Part shown: one piece after another, positions 52,556 to 60,770 of the stretch
Layout: each line of letters opens with the position of its first letter
How positions within the stretch are numbered: the first letter of the stretch is position 1
Assembly: GCF_010894405.1 (NCBI RefSeq)
Contig: NZ_JAAIYA010000032.1
Coordinates: 1-64,000 of the forward strand
Origin: Pyxidicoccus caerfyrddinensis
GTDB taxonomy: Bacteria > Myxococcota > Myxococcia > Myxococcales > Myxococcaceae
Direction: 5' to 3'
Length of the DNA: 64,000 nt
Made by a program: the position numbers and the translations under genes
The notes under the pieces: generated by a model
The model's input: only the letters and a program-made list of their open reading frames with translations
Told to the model about the DNA's origin: nothing
Databases searched by the model: none

Positions 52556-53581
52556 ATGAGCAGCACCGCCGTCGAGCTTCGCAACGTCAGCCGCTACTAC
52601 GGTGGAGTCCGCGCCGTGGATGGCGTGTCCCTGTCCATCCAGGACGGTGAGTTCTTCTCCATGCTCGGGCCCTCCGGCTCGGGGAAGACCACCTGCCTGC
52701 GCCTCATCGCCGGCTTCGAGCAGCCCACGGCGGGCAGCATCCTCCTGCACGGCCAGGAGGCCGCCGGCCTTCCGCCCTACGAGCGCGACGTCAACACCGT
52801 CTTCCAGGACTACGCACTGTTCCCGCACATGAGCGTGCTGGACAACGTGGCCTATGGGCGGATGGTGAAGGGCGTGGCGAAGGCGGCGCGCCACCGCGAG
52901 GCGGAAGAAGCGCTGGAGTTGGTGGCGCTCGGCGGCTTCGGCGCGCGCCGGCCGGGGCAGCTCTCCGGAGGCCAGCGTCAGCGCGTGGCCCTGGCGCGCG
53001 CGCTCATCAACAAGCCGCGCGTGCTGCTGCTGGACGAGCCGCTGGGCGCGCTGGACCTCAAGCTGCGCGAGCAGATGCAGGCGGAGCTGAAGTCGCTCCA
53101 GCGCCGGCTGGGCATCACCTTCGTCTACGTCACCCACGACCAGGGCGAGGCCCTGTCCATGTCGGACCGGGTGGCTGTCTTCAACCTGGGCCGCATCGAG
53201 CAGGTGGAGACACCGCGCAACCTGTACGCGCGGCCGCGCACCGTCTTCGTCGCGGGCTTCGTGGGCACCGCCAACGTGGTGAAGGGCGACCTGGCGCGCA
53301 GGCTCACCGGCAGCGAGCAGCCCTTCTCCGTGCGCCCCGAGCATGTCCGCTTCGCGCAGGGCGCGGAAGGCAACCGGGTGAGTGTGGAGGGCCGACTGGT
53401 GGAGGTGCAGTACCACGGCGCCACCAGCCGCTACGAAGTGCAGGTGGAGGGCCACCACGTGCTCACCCTCAGCCTGCTCAACGGCGAGGCGGACGAGGCG
53501 GCCCTGCCGCGCCGGGGCGACACGGTGCGCGTGGCCTGGGCCCGCGAGGCGATGGTGCGGCTGGAGCCGGAAGGAGGGTAG
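52556..53581 (+). CDS. Polyamine ABC transporter ATP-binding protein (PotA/YdcT-like)
   Basis: A 341-residue ATPase. Walker A GPSGSGKTTCLRLIAGFEQP (about residues 40-59), Q-loop NTVFQDYALFPHMSVLDNVAYG, signature LSGGQRQRVALARALINKPRVLLLDEPLGALDLKLRE containing the ABC signature and Walker B, and the switch His in VTHDQGEALSMSDRVAV. A C-terminal TOBE domain follows (FSVRPEHVRFAQGAEGNRVSVEGRLVEVQYHGATSRYEVQV). It starts 21 bp after the binding-protein gene and powers the importer with the next two permeases. Confidence 0.95.
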   Translation: MSSTAVELRNVSRYYGGVRAVDGVSLSIQDGEFFSMLGPSGSGKTTCLRLIAGFEQPTAGSILLHGQEAAGLPPYERDVNTVFQDYALFPHMSVLDNVAYGRMVKGVAKAARHREAEEALELVALGGFGARRPGQLSGGQRQRVALARALINKPRVLLLDEPLGALDLKLREQMQAELKSLQRRLGITFVYVTHDQGEALSMSDRVAVFNLGRIEQVETPRNLYARPRTVFVAGFVGTANVVKGDLARRLTGSEQPFSVRPEHVRFAQGAEGNRVSVEGRLVEVQYHGATSRYEVQVEGHHVLTLSLLNGEADEAALPRRGDTVRVAWAREAMVRLEPEGG

Positions 53582-53583
53582 GG

Positions 53584-54543
53584 ATGGGCACCTCGTCACC
53601 CATGGCGTTGCCTGCGTCGGGCCAGCCCCGCAACCGGCTGTCACGGCTGGTGGCCAACGTGCTCTATCGGCACGGCACGCTGTACCTGTTGCTGCTCCTG
53701 ACGCCGCCGCTGCTGTGGTTCGGCGTGGTGTACCTGGGCTCGCTGCTGTCGCTGCTGGTGCAGAGCTTCTACACCTTCGACGACTTCACCATGGGCGTGA
53801 CGCCCGACTTCACGTGGGCCAACTACGCCGCGCTGCTGGACGCGGCCAACCACGACATCGTCCTGCGCACGCTGGGCATGGCGGGCGCGGTGACGGTGGC
53901 CTCCGCGCTGCTCGGCTTTCCCGTGGCCTACTACATGGCCCGCTACGCCACCGGCTGGCGCAAGGGCTTCTTCTACATCGCCGTCATGCTCCCCATGTGG
54001 GCCAGCTACATCGTCAAGGCCTACTCGTGGACGGTGCTCCTCTCCAAGGGCGGCATCGTCTACTGGCTGGTGGAGCGGGTGTATCTGATGCCCGCGCTGG
54101 AGTGGGTGCTGTCGCTGCCGGGCGTGGGTGGCTCGTCGCTGTCCACGTCGAACCTGGGCCGCTTCCTCGTCTTCACGTACGTGTGGCTGCCGTTCATGAT
54201 TCTGCCCATCCAGGCGGCGATTGAACGCGTGCCGGGCAACCTCCTGCAGGCCGCGGCGGACCTGGGGGCGCGGCCCGCGCAGTCGTTCCGCACGGTGCTG
54301 TTGCCACTGGCCTTCCCGGGCGTGGTGGCGGGCTCCATCTTCACCTTCTCGCTCACGCTGGGGGACTACATCATTCCCCAACTGGTGGGCCCGCCCGGGC
54401 TCTTCATCGGCAACATGGTCTACACGATGCAGGGCTCCATCGGGAACATGCCCATGGCGGCGTCCTTCACGGTGGTGCCCATCGTCATCGTCGGGCTCTA
54501 CCTCACCGTGGCCCGCCGGCTGGGAGCCTTCGATGCGCTCTGA
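53584..54543 (+). CDS. Polyamine ABC transporter permease (PotB/YdcU-like)
   Basis: A 319-residue inner-membrane protein with about six transmembrane segments: [81 protein letters not shown], and others. The cytoplasmic EAA-type loop that contacts the ATPase is [30 protein letters not shown]. It starts 2 bp after the ATPase stop and overlaps the next permease gene by 11 bp, so the order binding protein, ATPase, permease, permease is as in ydcSTUV and potFGHI. Confidence 0.93.
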   Translation: MGTSSPMALPASGQPRNRLSRLVANVLYRHGTLYLLLLLTPPLLWFGVVYLGSLLSLLVQSFYTFDDFTMGVTPDFTWANYAALLDAANHDIVLRTLGMAGAVTVASALLGFPVAYYMARYATGWRKGFFYIAVMLPMWASYIVKAYSWTVLLSKGGIVYWLVERVYLMPALEWVLSLPGVGGSSLSTSNLGRFLVFTYVWLPFMILPIQAAIERVPGNLLQAAADLGARPAQSFRTVLLPLAFPGVVAGSIFTFSLTLGDYIIPQLVGPPGLFIGNMVYTMQGSIGNMPMAASFTVVPIVIVGLYLTVARRLGAFDAL

Positions 54544-55360
54544 GGCGCGCAGGGACGACGGCCCCCGCGCCCCGGTGTGGCTGCGCGTGCTGGCCTATGG
54601 CGGCCTGCTGTTCCTGCACTTCCCCATCCTCATGGTGGGGCTCTACGCCTTCAACACCGAGGAGAGCGCGTTCAGCTTCCCGCTCAAGGGACTCACCCTG
54701 CGCTGGTTCCGCGCCGCCGCCGAGCGCGAGGACGTGCTGGCCGCCATCGCACTCTCCTTGCGTGTAGCCCTGGCGTCCACGGCGGTGGCGCTGGTGCTGG
54801 GCACGCTCCTGGCCGGGGCGCTCTACCGCCGCCGCTTCTTCGGCAAGGAGGCCATCAACCTGATGGTCATCCTCCCGATTGCGCTCCCCGGCATCATCAC
54901 CGGCATCGCCCTGCTGTCCGCGTTCCGCCTGGCGGACGTGTCCCCCAGCTTCTGGACCATCGCCGTGGGCCACGCCACGTTCTGCGTGGTCATGGTCTAC
55001 AACAACGTGGTGGCCCGGCTGCGGCGCATGCCGCACAGCCTGCTGGAGGCCTCCGCGGACCTGGGCGCCGACGGCTTCCAGACGTTCCGCCACGTGGCGC
55101 TGCCGCAGATGGCCACCGCGCTGCTGGCTGGCGGCATCCTCGCCTTCGCCCTCAGCTTCGACGAGCTCATCGTCACCACCTTCACCGCCGGGCAGGAGAA
55201 GACGTTGCCCATCTGGCTGCTGGACCAGCTGGGCCGGCCGCGCGACGTGCCGGTGACGAACGTGGTGGCGCTGTGGGTGATGCTCATCACCGCCGTCCCC
55301 ATCCTCGTGGCCTGGCGCCTGACGCGCGGCACGGAGGACGTGGCCGGCAGCAGCAAGTGA
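54533..55360 (+). CDS. Polyamine ABC transporter permease (PotC/YdcV-like)
   Basis: A 275-residue inner-membrane protein starting at ATG 54533 inside the end of the previous gene. Six hydrophobic segments, beginning with [23 protein letters not shown]; the family phrase [18 protein letters not shown]; and the EAA loop [27 protein letters not shown], followed by [24 protein letters not shown], which is nearly invariant in PotC-type permeases. It forms the membrane channel with the upstream permease. Confidence 0.93.
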   Translation: MRSEARRDDGPRAPVWLRVLAYGGLLFLHFPILMVGLYAFNTEESAFSFPLKGLTLRWFRAAAEREDVLAAIALSLRVALASTAVALVLGTLLAGALYRRRFFGKEAINLMVILPIALPGIITGIALLSAFRLADVSPSFWTIAVGHATFCVVMVYNNVVARLRRMPHSLLEASADLGADGFQTFRHVALPQMATALLAGGILAFALSFDELIVTTFTAGQEKTLPIWLLDQLGRPRDVPVTNVVALWVMLITAVPILVAWRLTRGTEDVAGSSK

Positions 55361-55392
55361 ATCGCGCGGCCGCTGTGGCCGCTTCGCGCAGG

Positions 55393-55409
55393 GCGGTCAC
55401 GGTGACCGC
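55393..55409. promoter_or_regulatory. 17-bp palindrome between permease and aldehyde dehydrogenase genes
   Basis: GCGGTCAC-G-GTGACCGC is a perfect inverted repeat around one base, 22 bp before the aldehyde dehydrogenase ATG. A second hairpin, GCGGCC-GCTGT-GGCCGC, lies just upstream near 55366-55382. It could be an operator, or a hairpin that partly separates transport from catabolic genes. Confidence 0.4.
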
Positions 55410-55431
55410 ATGACAACCCAGGGAGGACCGC

Positions 55432-56856
55432 ATGGACGGCAAGCTGTTGATTGGTGGCGAGCTGGTGGCAGGCGAGGGCCCGGCGGAGGACGTCCTCAAC
55501 CCGGCGACAGGCGAGGTGCTGGCCCGTGTCCCCGAGGCGTCCCTCCCGCAAATCCAGGCGGCGGTGCGCGCCGCGGAGAAGGCCTTCCCCGCCTGGTCCC
55601 GCACGCCGCCGAAGGACCGCGCCGCGGTGCTGCTGAAGCTGGCGGATGCGATTGAGGCACAGGGCGCGGAGCTGGCCCGGCTGGAGTCGCTCAACTGCGG
55701 CAAGCCCTACGCGCTGGCGCTGGCGGACGAGATTCCCGCGGTGGCGGACGTGTTCCGCTTCTTCGCGGGTGCGGTGCGCACCATGCAGGGCGCGGTGGCC
55801 GGCGAGTACGCCGCCGGCTACACGAGCATGATTCGCCGCGACGCACTGGGCGTGGTGGCCTCCATCGCCCCATGGAACTACCCGCTGATGATGGCGGCGT
55901 GGAAGCTGGGCCCCGCGCTGGCCGCGGGCAACACCGTGGTGCTCAAGCCGTCCGAGCAGACGCCGCTGACGACGCTGAAGCTGGCGACGCTGATGGCCGG
56001 CCTCTTCCCGCCCGGCGTCGTGAATGTGGTGACGGGGCGCGGCGAGTCCGTGGGCGCGCCGCTCATCCGTCAGCCGCAGGTGCGCATGGTGTCGCTGACG
56101 GGTGACGTGGCCACCGGCCAGAAGGTGCTGGAGGCAGCGTCCCAGGGCGTCAAGCGCACGCACCTGGAGCTGGGTGGCAAGGCGCCCGTCATCGTCTTCG
56201 ACGACGTGGACCTGGAGTCGGTGGTGTCCGGCATCCGCACCTTCGGCTTCTACAACGCGGGGCAGGACTGCACCGCCGCGTGCCGCATCTACGCGGGCCG
56301 GAAGGTCTACGACAAGCTGGTGGCGGACCTGTCCAGCGCCGTGGCGTCCCTCAAGGTGGGCGAGCAGGAAGCGCCGGGCGTGGAGATGGGCCCCCTCATC
56401 ACCGAGAAGCAGCGCCAGCGCGTGGCGGGCTTCGTGGAGCGCGCCGCGGACCTGAAGCACGTGGAAGTCACCGTGGGCGGCAAGGCGCGCGGGACGAAGG
56501 GCTTCTTCTTCGAGCCCACGGTGGTGGCCGGCGCCCGCCAGGAGGACGAAATCGTCCGGCGCGAGGTGTTCGGCCCGGTGGTGTCGGTGACGCGCTTCGA
56601 GGACGAGGAGCAGGCCATCAACTGGGCCAATGACTCGGAATACGGCCTCGCGTCGTCGGTGTGGACGAAGGACATCTCCAAGGCGATGCGCGTGGCGGCG
56701 CAGCTCCAGTACGGCTGCACGTGGGTGAACTCGCACTTCATGCTGGTGAGCGAGATGCCCCACGGCGGCGTGAAGCGCTCCGGCTACGGCAAGGATTTGT
56801 CCATGTATGCCCTCGAGGACTACACGGCCGTGCGCCACGTCATGGTGAAGTTCTGA
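55432..56856 (+). CDS. patD: Gamma-aminobutyraldehyde dehydrogenase
   Basis: A 474-residue NAD-dependent aldehyde dehydrogenase, starting at ATG 55432 after GGGAGGACCGC. Catalytic residues: Glu in [20 protein letters not shown] (about 244) and Cys in [21 protein letters not shown] (about 278; GQDC is typical of the PatD/YdcW and betaine-aldehyde group). The cofactor motif is [28 protein letters not shown], with KPSEQTP. The C-terminus [20 protein letters not shown] also matches PatD. It oxidises 4-aminobutanal from putrescine to GABA. Its position between the polyamine transporter and gabT supports this assignment. Confidence 0.92.
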   Translation: MDGKLLIGGELVAGEGPAEDVLNPATGEVLARVPEASLPQIQAAVRAAEKAFPAWSRTPPKDRAAVLLKLADAIEAQGAELARLESLNCGKPYALALADEIPAVADVFRFFAGAVRTMQGAVAGEYAAGYTSMIRRDALGVVASIAPWNYPLMMAAWKLGPALAAGNTVVLKPSEQTPLTTLKLATLMAGLFPPGVVNVVTGRGESVGAPLIRQPQVRMVSLTGDVATGQKVLEAASQGVKRTHLELGGKAPVIVFDDVDLESVVSGIRTFGFYNAGQDCTAACRIYAGRKVYDKLVADLSSAVASLKVGEQEAPGVEMGPLITEKQRQRVAGFVERAADLKHVEVTVGGKARGTKGFFFEPTVVAGARQEDEIVRREVFGPVVSVTRFEDEEQAINWANDSEYGLASSVWTKDISKAMRVAAQLQYGCTWVNSHFMLVSEMPHGGVKRSGYGKDLSMYALEDYTAVRHVMVKF

Positions 56857-56873
56857 GCGGGGAGGGAATGGAC

Positions 56874-58142
56874 ATGAAGGACAACGCCAACCTGTTGCGC
56901 CGCAAGGATGCCGCCACTCCGCGAGGGGTGGGCGTCATGGCCCCCTTCTTCGTGGCCCGCGCGGAGAACAGCGAGTTGTGGGACGTGGAGGGCCGCCGGT
57001 ACATCGACTTCGCCGGTGGCATCGCCGTGCTCAACACCGGCCACCGCCACCCGCGCGTGGTGGAGGCGGTGCGCGCGCAGCTCGACGCCTTCACCCACAC
57101 CGCCTATCAAATCGTTCCCTACGAGAGCTACGTCGCGCTCGCCGAGCGGCTGAATCAGCTCGTCCCCGGCTCGCACCCGAAGAAGACGACGTTCTTCTCC
57201 ACGGGCGCGGAGGCGGTGGAGAACGCGGTGAAGATTGCCCGCGCCGCCACGGGCCGCAGCGGCGTCATCGCCTTCACCGGCGCCTTCCATGGGCGGACGA
57301 TGATGGGCATGGCGCTCACCGGCAAGGTGGTGCCCTACAAGACGGGCTTCGGTCCCTTCCCGGGCGAAGTCTTCCACGTGCCCTTCCCCATGTCGCTGCA
57401 TGGCGTCAGCGTGGAGGACTCGCTCAAGGCGCTGCAGTATCTCTTCAAGGCCGACATCGAGCCGAAGCGCGTGGCCGCCATCATCATCGAGCCCGTGCAG
57501 GGCGAGGGCGGCTTCTACGTGGCGCCGCCGGAGTTGATGCGCGCGCTGCGCAAGGTGTGTGACGAGCACGGCATCCTCCTCATCGCCGACGAAATCCAGA
57601 CGGGCTTCGGCCGCACCGGGCGCTGGTTCGCGATGAACCACCACGACGTGGCGCCGGACTTGATGACGCTGGCGAAGTCGCTGGCCGGCGGCTTCCCGCT
57701 GTCCGCGGTGACGGGACGGGCGGACGTCATGGACGCGCCGGCCCCGGGCGCGCTGGGCGGCACCTACGCCGGCAGCCCCATGGCCATCGCCGCCGCGCAC
57801 GCGGTGCTGGATGTCATGCAGGAGGAGAAGCTGGTGGAGCGGGGGGAGCGCCTCGGTGCGCAGCTTCGCGAGCGGCTGCTCGCGCTCAAGACCCGGCAGC
57901 CTCGGATGGCCGAGGTGCGCGGCCTGGGCGCCATGCTCGCGGTGGAGTTCTGCCAGCCGGGAGGCAACACCCCGGACCCGGACTTCACGCAGCAGGTGCG
58001 CGCGCGGGCGCTGGAGCGCGGGCTCATGCTCCTCACCTGCGGCGTCCATGCCAATGTCATCCGCTTCCTCTTCCCGCTCACGATTCCGGATGCCGTCTTC
58101 GCCGAGGCCCTCACCCTCATTGAAGGCGCACTGACGGCCTGA
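56874..58142 (+). CDS. gabT: 4-aminobutyrate aminotransferase
   Basis: A 422-residue PLP enzyme that transfers the amino group of GABA to 2-oxoglutarate, giving succinate semialdehyde. The ATG at 56874 (MKDNANLLRRKDAATPRGVGV) has GGAGGGA at 7-nt spacing; the ATG at 56868 would be too close. Sequence follows E. coli GabT throughout: WDVEGRRYIDFAGGIAVLNTGHRHP, STGAEAVENAVKIARAATGRSGVIAFTGAFHGRT, IIIEPVQGEGGFYVAPPE, ILLIADEIQTGFGRTGRWFAM, and the PLP Lys in DLMTLAKSLAGGFPLSAVTGR (about 266). Last gene of the operon. No gabD (succinate semialdehyde dehydrogenase) is in the window. Confidence 0.95.
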   Translation: MKDNANLLRRKDAATPRGVGVMAPFFVARAENSELWDVEGRRYIDFAGGIAVLNTGHRHPRVVEAVRAQLDAFTHTAYQIVPYESYVALAERLNQLVPGSHPKKTTFFSTGAEAVENAVKIARAATGRSGVIAFTGAFHGRTMMGMALTGKVVPYKTGFGPFPGEVFHVPFPMSLHGVSVEDSLKALQYLFKADIEPKRVAAIIIEPVQGEGGFYVAPPELMRALRKVCDEHGILLIADEIQTGFGRTGRWFAMNHHDVAPDLMTLAKSLAGGFPLSAVTGRADVMDAPAPGALGGTYAGSPMAIAAAHAVLDVMQEEKLVERGERLGAQLRERLLALKTRQPRMAEVRGLGAMLAVEFCQPGGNTPDPDFTQQVRARALERGLMLLTCGVHANVIRFLFPLTIPDAVFAEALTLIEGALTA

Positions 58143-58225
58143 CGCTCTGGCGCTCGGCGTTGCGCTCGCTGGACGGGCGGGGCGCCGGCACACCGGCCGG
58201 CGCGTCACGGCCAGCGGTGGCGGAC

Positions 58226-58239
58226 TCCCTCGCGAGGGA
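58226..58239. promoter_or_regulatory. 14-bp palindrome upstream of the membrane-protein gene
   Basis: TCCCTCGCGAGGGA is a perfect palindrome 94 bp before the ATG at 58333. It may be an operator. The rest of 58143-58332 is GC-rich with short hairpins and no gene. Confidence 0.3.
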
Positions 58240-58332
58240 AAGGCACGGGGCGACGCCCCAGGGCCTGACTGCCGCGGGAGTCCGTCCCCCGACCCGTGGG
58301 GGTGCTCAGGGGGACCTCGTCATGGAGGTCTC

Positions 58333-59004
58333 ATGTCCAAGTTCGTGCAAGGCATCATCACGTTCATCTTCTGTCTCGTCTTCCCGTCTGCGGTGATGCT
58401 GGTCATCAGCCTGCTGGACGTGACGAAGGGAGTCATCCCGCCACTGATTGCTCTCGCCATCGGCGGAGGCTTCGGCCTGCTCTATGGCCTCGAGGCGGCC
58501 ATCCTGAACATCTACGATCTGGAGTCGCCGCTCGGGTGGTTCGAGATGATTGTCGACCTGACCTGGAGCCTGCCCAACACGATGTTCGGCTTCGTGGTCG
58601 GCAACATCATCTACATCTTCTTCGGCTCGCCCTCGCGCACGGACTCCGAGGGCCAGGCGTGGATCAGCTTCTCCCCGAGGAGCGCGGGCGGCTTCGGCAG
58701 CAAGGTGCTCCAAACGTTGGGAACCGTGAATCTCGGCGGCGCGGGCCAGCACGAGCGGCAGCACCTGTTGCAGGCGCGCATCCTCGGGCCCTTCTACATG
58801 CCCTTCGTCGTGGCCTCGTACATCGTCACCGGCACCATCCAGATCGCCTGGACGCTGCTGTTCGGCTGGTGGCTGGCCCTCGTGGGTGTGCGGAACAAGG
58901 CGTGGTTCGAGCCGCCGGCCGTCTCGGCGGTGGGCGGCTTCTTCGGGTGGATCTACTTCGCCACCCCGCTGGAGCTGCTGGGGTACGGCCTGGGGAACCC
59001 TTGA
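58333..59004 (+). CDS. Multi-pass membrane protein with an HExxH motif, unknown function
   Basis: A 223-residue protein starting at ATG 58333 (GGAGG lies at 58324-58328). Hydrophobic segments: FVQGIITFIFCLVFPSAVMLVISLLDV, GVIPPLIALAIGGGFGLLYGL, TMFGFVVGNIIYIFFG, ILGPFYMPFVVASYIVTGTIQIAWTLLFGWWLALV and GGFFGWIYFATPLELLGY. Between segments three and four is GQHERQHLLQARILGPFYMPF: H140-E-R-Q-H144 is an HExxH zinc motif, in a phrase resembling the H-E-x-x-H-x-x-Q-x-x-x-L-G-P-x-Y signature seen in small uncharacterised membrane proteins. Peptidase activity is not established. Monocistronic, placed between the polyamine operon and the amine oxidase. Confidence 0.75.
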   Translation: MSKFVQGIITFIFCLVFPSAVMLVISLLDVTKGVIPPLIALAIGGGFGLLYGLEAAILNIYDLESPLGWFEMIVDLTWSLPNTMFGFVVGNIIYIFFGSPSRTDSEGQAWISFSPRSAGGFGSKVLQTLGTVNLGGAGQHERQHLLQARILGPFYMPFVVASYIVTGTIQIAWTLLFGWWLALVGVRNKAWFEPPAVSAVGGFFGWIYFATPLELLGYGLGNP

Positions 59005-59070
59005 GTGCAAGCTTGGTATTCAAGACACACTTGAAAAATACGCCTTAGTTTAAGTTCGGGAATATGGGAA

Positions 59071-59103
59071 AAAGGGGCCTCCACTCTTCCTGGAGGCCCC
59101 TTT
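59071..59103. promoter_or_regulatory. 13-bp perfect hairpin covering the amine oxidase ribosome binding site
   Basis: AAAGGGGCCTCCA (59071-59083) and TGGAGGCCCCTTT (59091-59103) pair perfectly around a 7-nt loop. The GGAGG at 59092-59096 is the only Shine-Dalgarno for the TTG start at 59102, and both are inside the 3' arm. The stem could also act as a terminator, more convincingly on the minus strand, where five Ts follow. About 60 bp of AT-rich sequence precedes it. Confidence 0.65.
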
Positions 59104-60712
59104 GGCTCGTACCCCTCTGTTCGAGCTGTTCCGTCAGACCACCCGTGTCGCGCTGGCATCCGAGCGGCGGGGAGTCCCCAGCCGGGAGGCCGCGCAGTGG
59201 ATGCGGATGGACCGCCGCCAGGTGCTCAAGGGCCTGACGGCGGTGGGCGTGGGGCTGGCGGGGGCACGGGCAGAGGCCGACGCCGCGAAGCCGCCGCCGT
59301 CCTCGCTGCGCGTGGGCATTGTTGGCGCTGGCATGGCGGGGCTGGCGTGCGCGTACGACTTGAAGCGCGCGGGCATCCTGGCCACCGTGCACGAGGCGAA
59401 TGACAGGCCCGGCGGGCGCGTCTTCTCGCTGGGTGGGGCCTTCAGCGGGCCGGTGAGCTTCCCCGGGCAGGTGGTGGAGCGCGGCGGCGAGTTCATCGAC
59501 ACCGGGCACAAGACGATGCTGGCCTACGCGCAGGAGTTCAACCTCGCGAAGGAGGACGTCACCAAGGGACCCGGCGAGGTGTTCTATTACTTCGGCGGGC
59601 AGCGCCACCCCGAGTCCGCCGTCGTGGACGAGTACCGCGCCTTCGTCGCCGCCATGCGCCCCGACCTGCAGGCGCTCTCCGGCGCGCCCACGGCGGACGT
59701 GCACACGCCGCTGGACCGGCAATACGACTTGATGGACCTGGTCACCTACCTGGAGACGCGCGGCGCGGGCCCGGTGGTGAAGGCGGCCATCATCGCCGCG
59801 TACGAGAGCGAGTACGGGCTGGCGGCGCACCAGCAGAGCTGCCTCAACTTCCTCTTCTTCATCCGCGCCAACCGGCGCTCGCGCTTCGAGCCCTTCGGCG
59901 TCAGCGATGAGCGCTTCCACCTGGTGGGCGGCAACCAGCAGGTGCCGCGCGAGCTGGCGGCGCGGCTGCCCGGGCAGCTTCGCTACGGCGAGCGGCTGGA
60001 GGCGGCGCGCAAGACTGCGGCCGGCGCGGTGGAGCTGACCTTCCGGCGCGGGAGCACGGCCGTCACCGCCACGTACGACGCGGTGGTGTTCGCGGTGCCC
60101 TTCACCGTGCTGCGCGGTGTCTCGCTGAGTGCGTCGCTGGCGCTGCCGGCGTGGAAGACGCTGGCGATTCAGCAGCTCGGCTACGGCACCAACGCGAAGA
60201 TGATGGTCGGCTTCCAGGGGCCCGTCTGGAGCGAGCAGGGCTGCGACGGCGCGACGTACTCGGACCTGGCGGACCACCAGGCCACGTGGGAGACGAACCC
60301 GGGCCGGGCGACGGCGCAGGACGCGGTCCTCACGGACTACTCCAGCGGCGCGCGCGGGGCCTCGCTGGACCCGAACAACGTGCCGCGCGAGGCGGAGCGC
60401 TTCGTGACGGCGCTGGACAGGGTGGTTCCGGGTACGGCCTCGGCGGTGAAGCGCGGCGCGGGCGGCCGCATCCTCGCGCACCTGGAGCACTGGCCGAGCA
60501 ACCCCAACACGAAGGGCAGCTACACCGCCTACAAGCCCGGCCAGTTCACCAGCATCTGCGGCAATGAGGGCAAGCCCGTGGGCAACGTCTACTTCGCGGG
60601 CGAGCACGCCAACTCGTTCTACTGGTGGCAGGGCTTCATGGAGGGCGCCGCGCTGTCCGGCAAGGACAACGCGGCCGCCATCCTCCAGGCCGTGAAGGTG
60701 GGCCAGCTCTGA
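59102..60712 (+). CDS. Flavin monoamine oxidase family protein, Tat-exported
   Basis: A 536-residue FAD amine oxidase. The start is taken at TTG 59102 (M-ARTPLFELFRQ), with GGAGG 5 nt upstream; many exported amine oxidases begin with a similar RTPLF helix of about 30 residues before the Tat motif. The Tat signal is MDRRQVLKGLTAVGVGLAGA (about 35-54). FAD site: RVGIVGAGMAGLACAYDLKRAG (about 75-96), then NDRPGGRVFSL and GEFIDTGHKTM. The C-terminal flavin motif is GNVYFAGEHANSFYWWQGFMEGAALSGKDNAA. It should oxidatively deaminate an amine to an aldehyde with H2O2 release. Proximity to the polyamine operon suggests a polyamine substrate (inference). Confidence 0.88.
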   Translation: MARTPLFELFRQTTRVALASERRGVPSREAAQWMRMDRRQVLKGLTAVGVGLAGARAEADAAKPPPSSLRVGIVGAGMAGLACAYDLKRAGILATVHEANDRPGGRVFSLGGAFSGPVSFPGQVVERGGEFIDTGHKTMLAYAQEFNLAKEDVTKGPGEVFYYFGGQRHPESAVVDEYRAFVAAMRPDLQALSGAPTADVHTPLDRQYDLMDLVTYLETRGAGPVVKAAIIAAYESEYGLAAHQQSCLNFLFFIRANRRSRFEPFGVSDERFHLVGGNQQVPRELAARLPGQLRYGERLEAARKTAAGAVELTFRRGSTAVTATYDAVVFAVPFTVLRGVSLSASLALPAWKTLAIQQLGYGTNAKMMVGFQGPVWSEQGCDGATYSDLADHQATWETNPGRATAQDAVLTDYSSGARGASLDPNNVPREAERFVTALDRVVPGTASAVKRGAGGRILAHLEHWPSNPNTKGSYTAYKPGQFTSICGNEGKPVGNVYFAGEHANSFYWWQGFMEGAALSGKDNAAAILQAVKVGQL

Positions 60713-60721
60713 CGACGGCCC

Positions 60722-60750
60722 GGGCCGTCCCGGACGCTCCGGGACGGCCC
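60722..60750. terminator. Strong hairpin between convergent genes
   Basis: GGGCCGTCCCGGA (60722-60734) and TCCGGGACGGCCC (60738-60750) form a perfect 13-bp stem with a 3-nt loop, 9 bp after the amine oxidase stop and 20 bp from the S37 peptidase stop. Probably bidirectional. Confidence 0.7.
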
Positions 60751-60770
60751 TCACCTGCGTCAGCCCCTGC

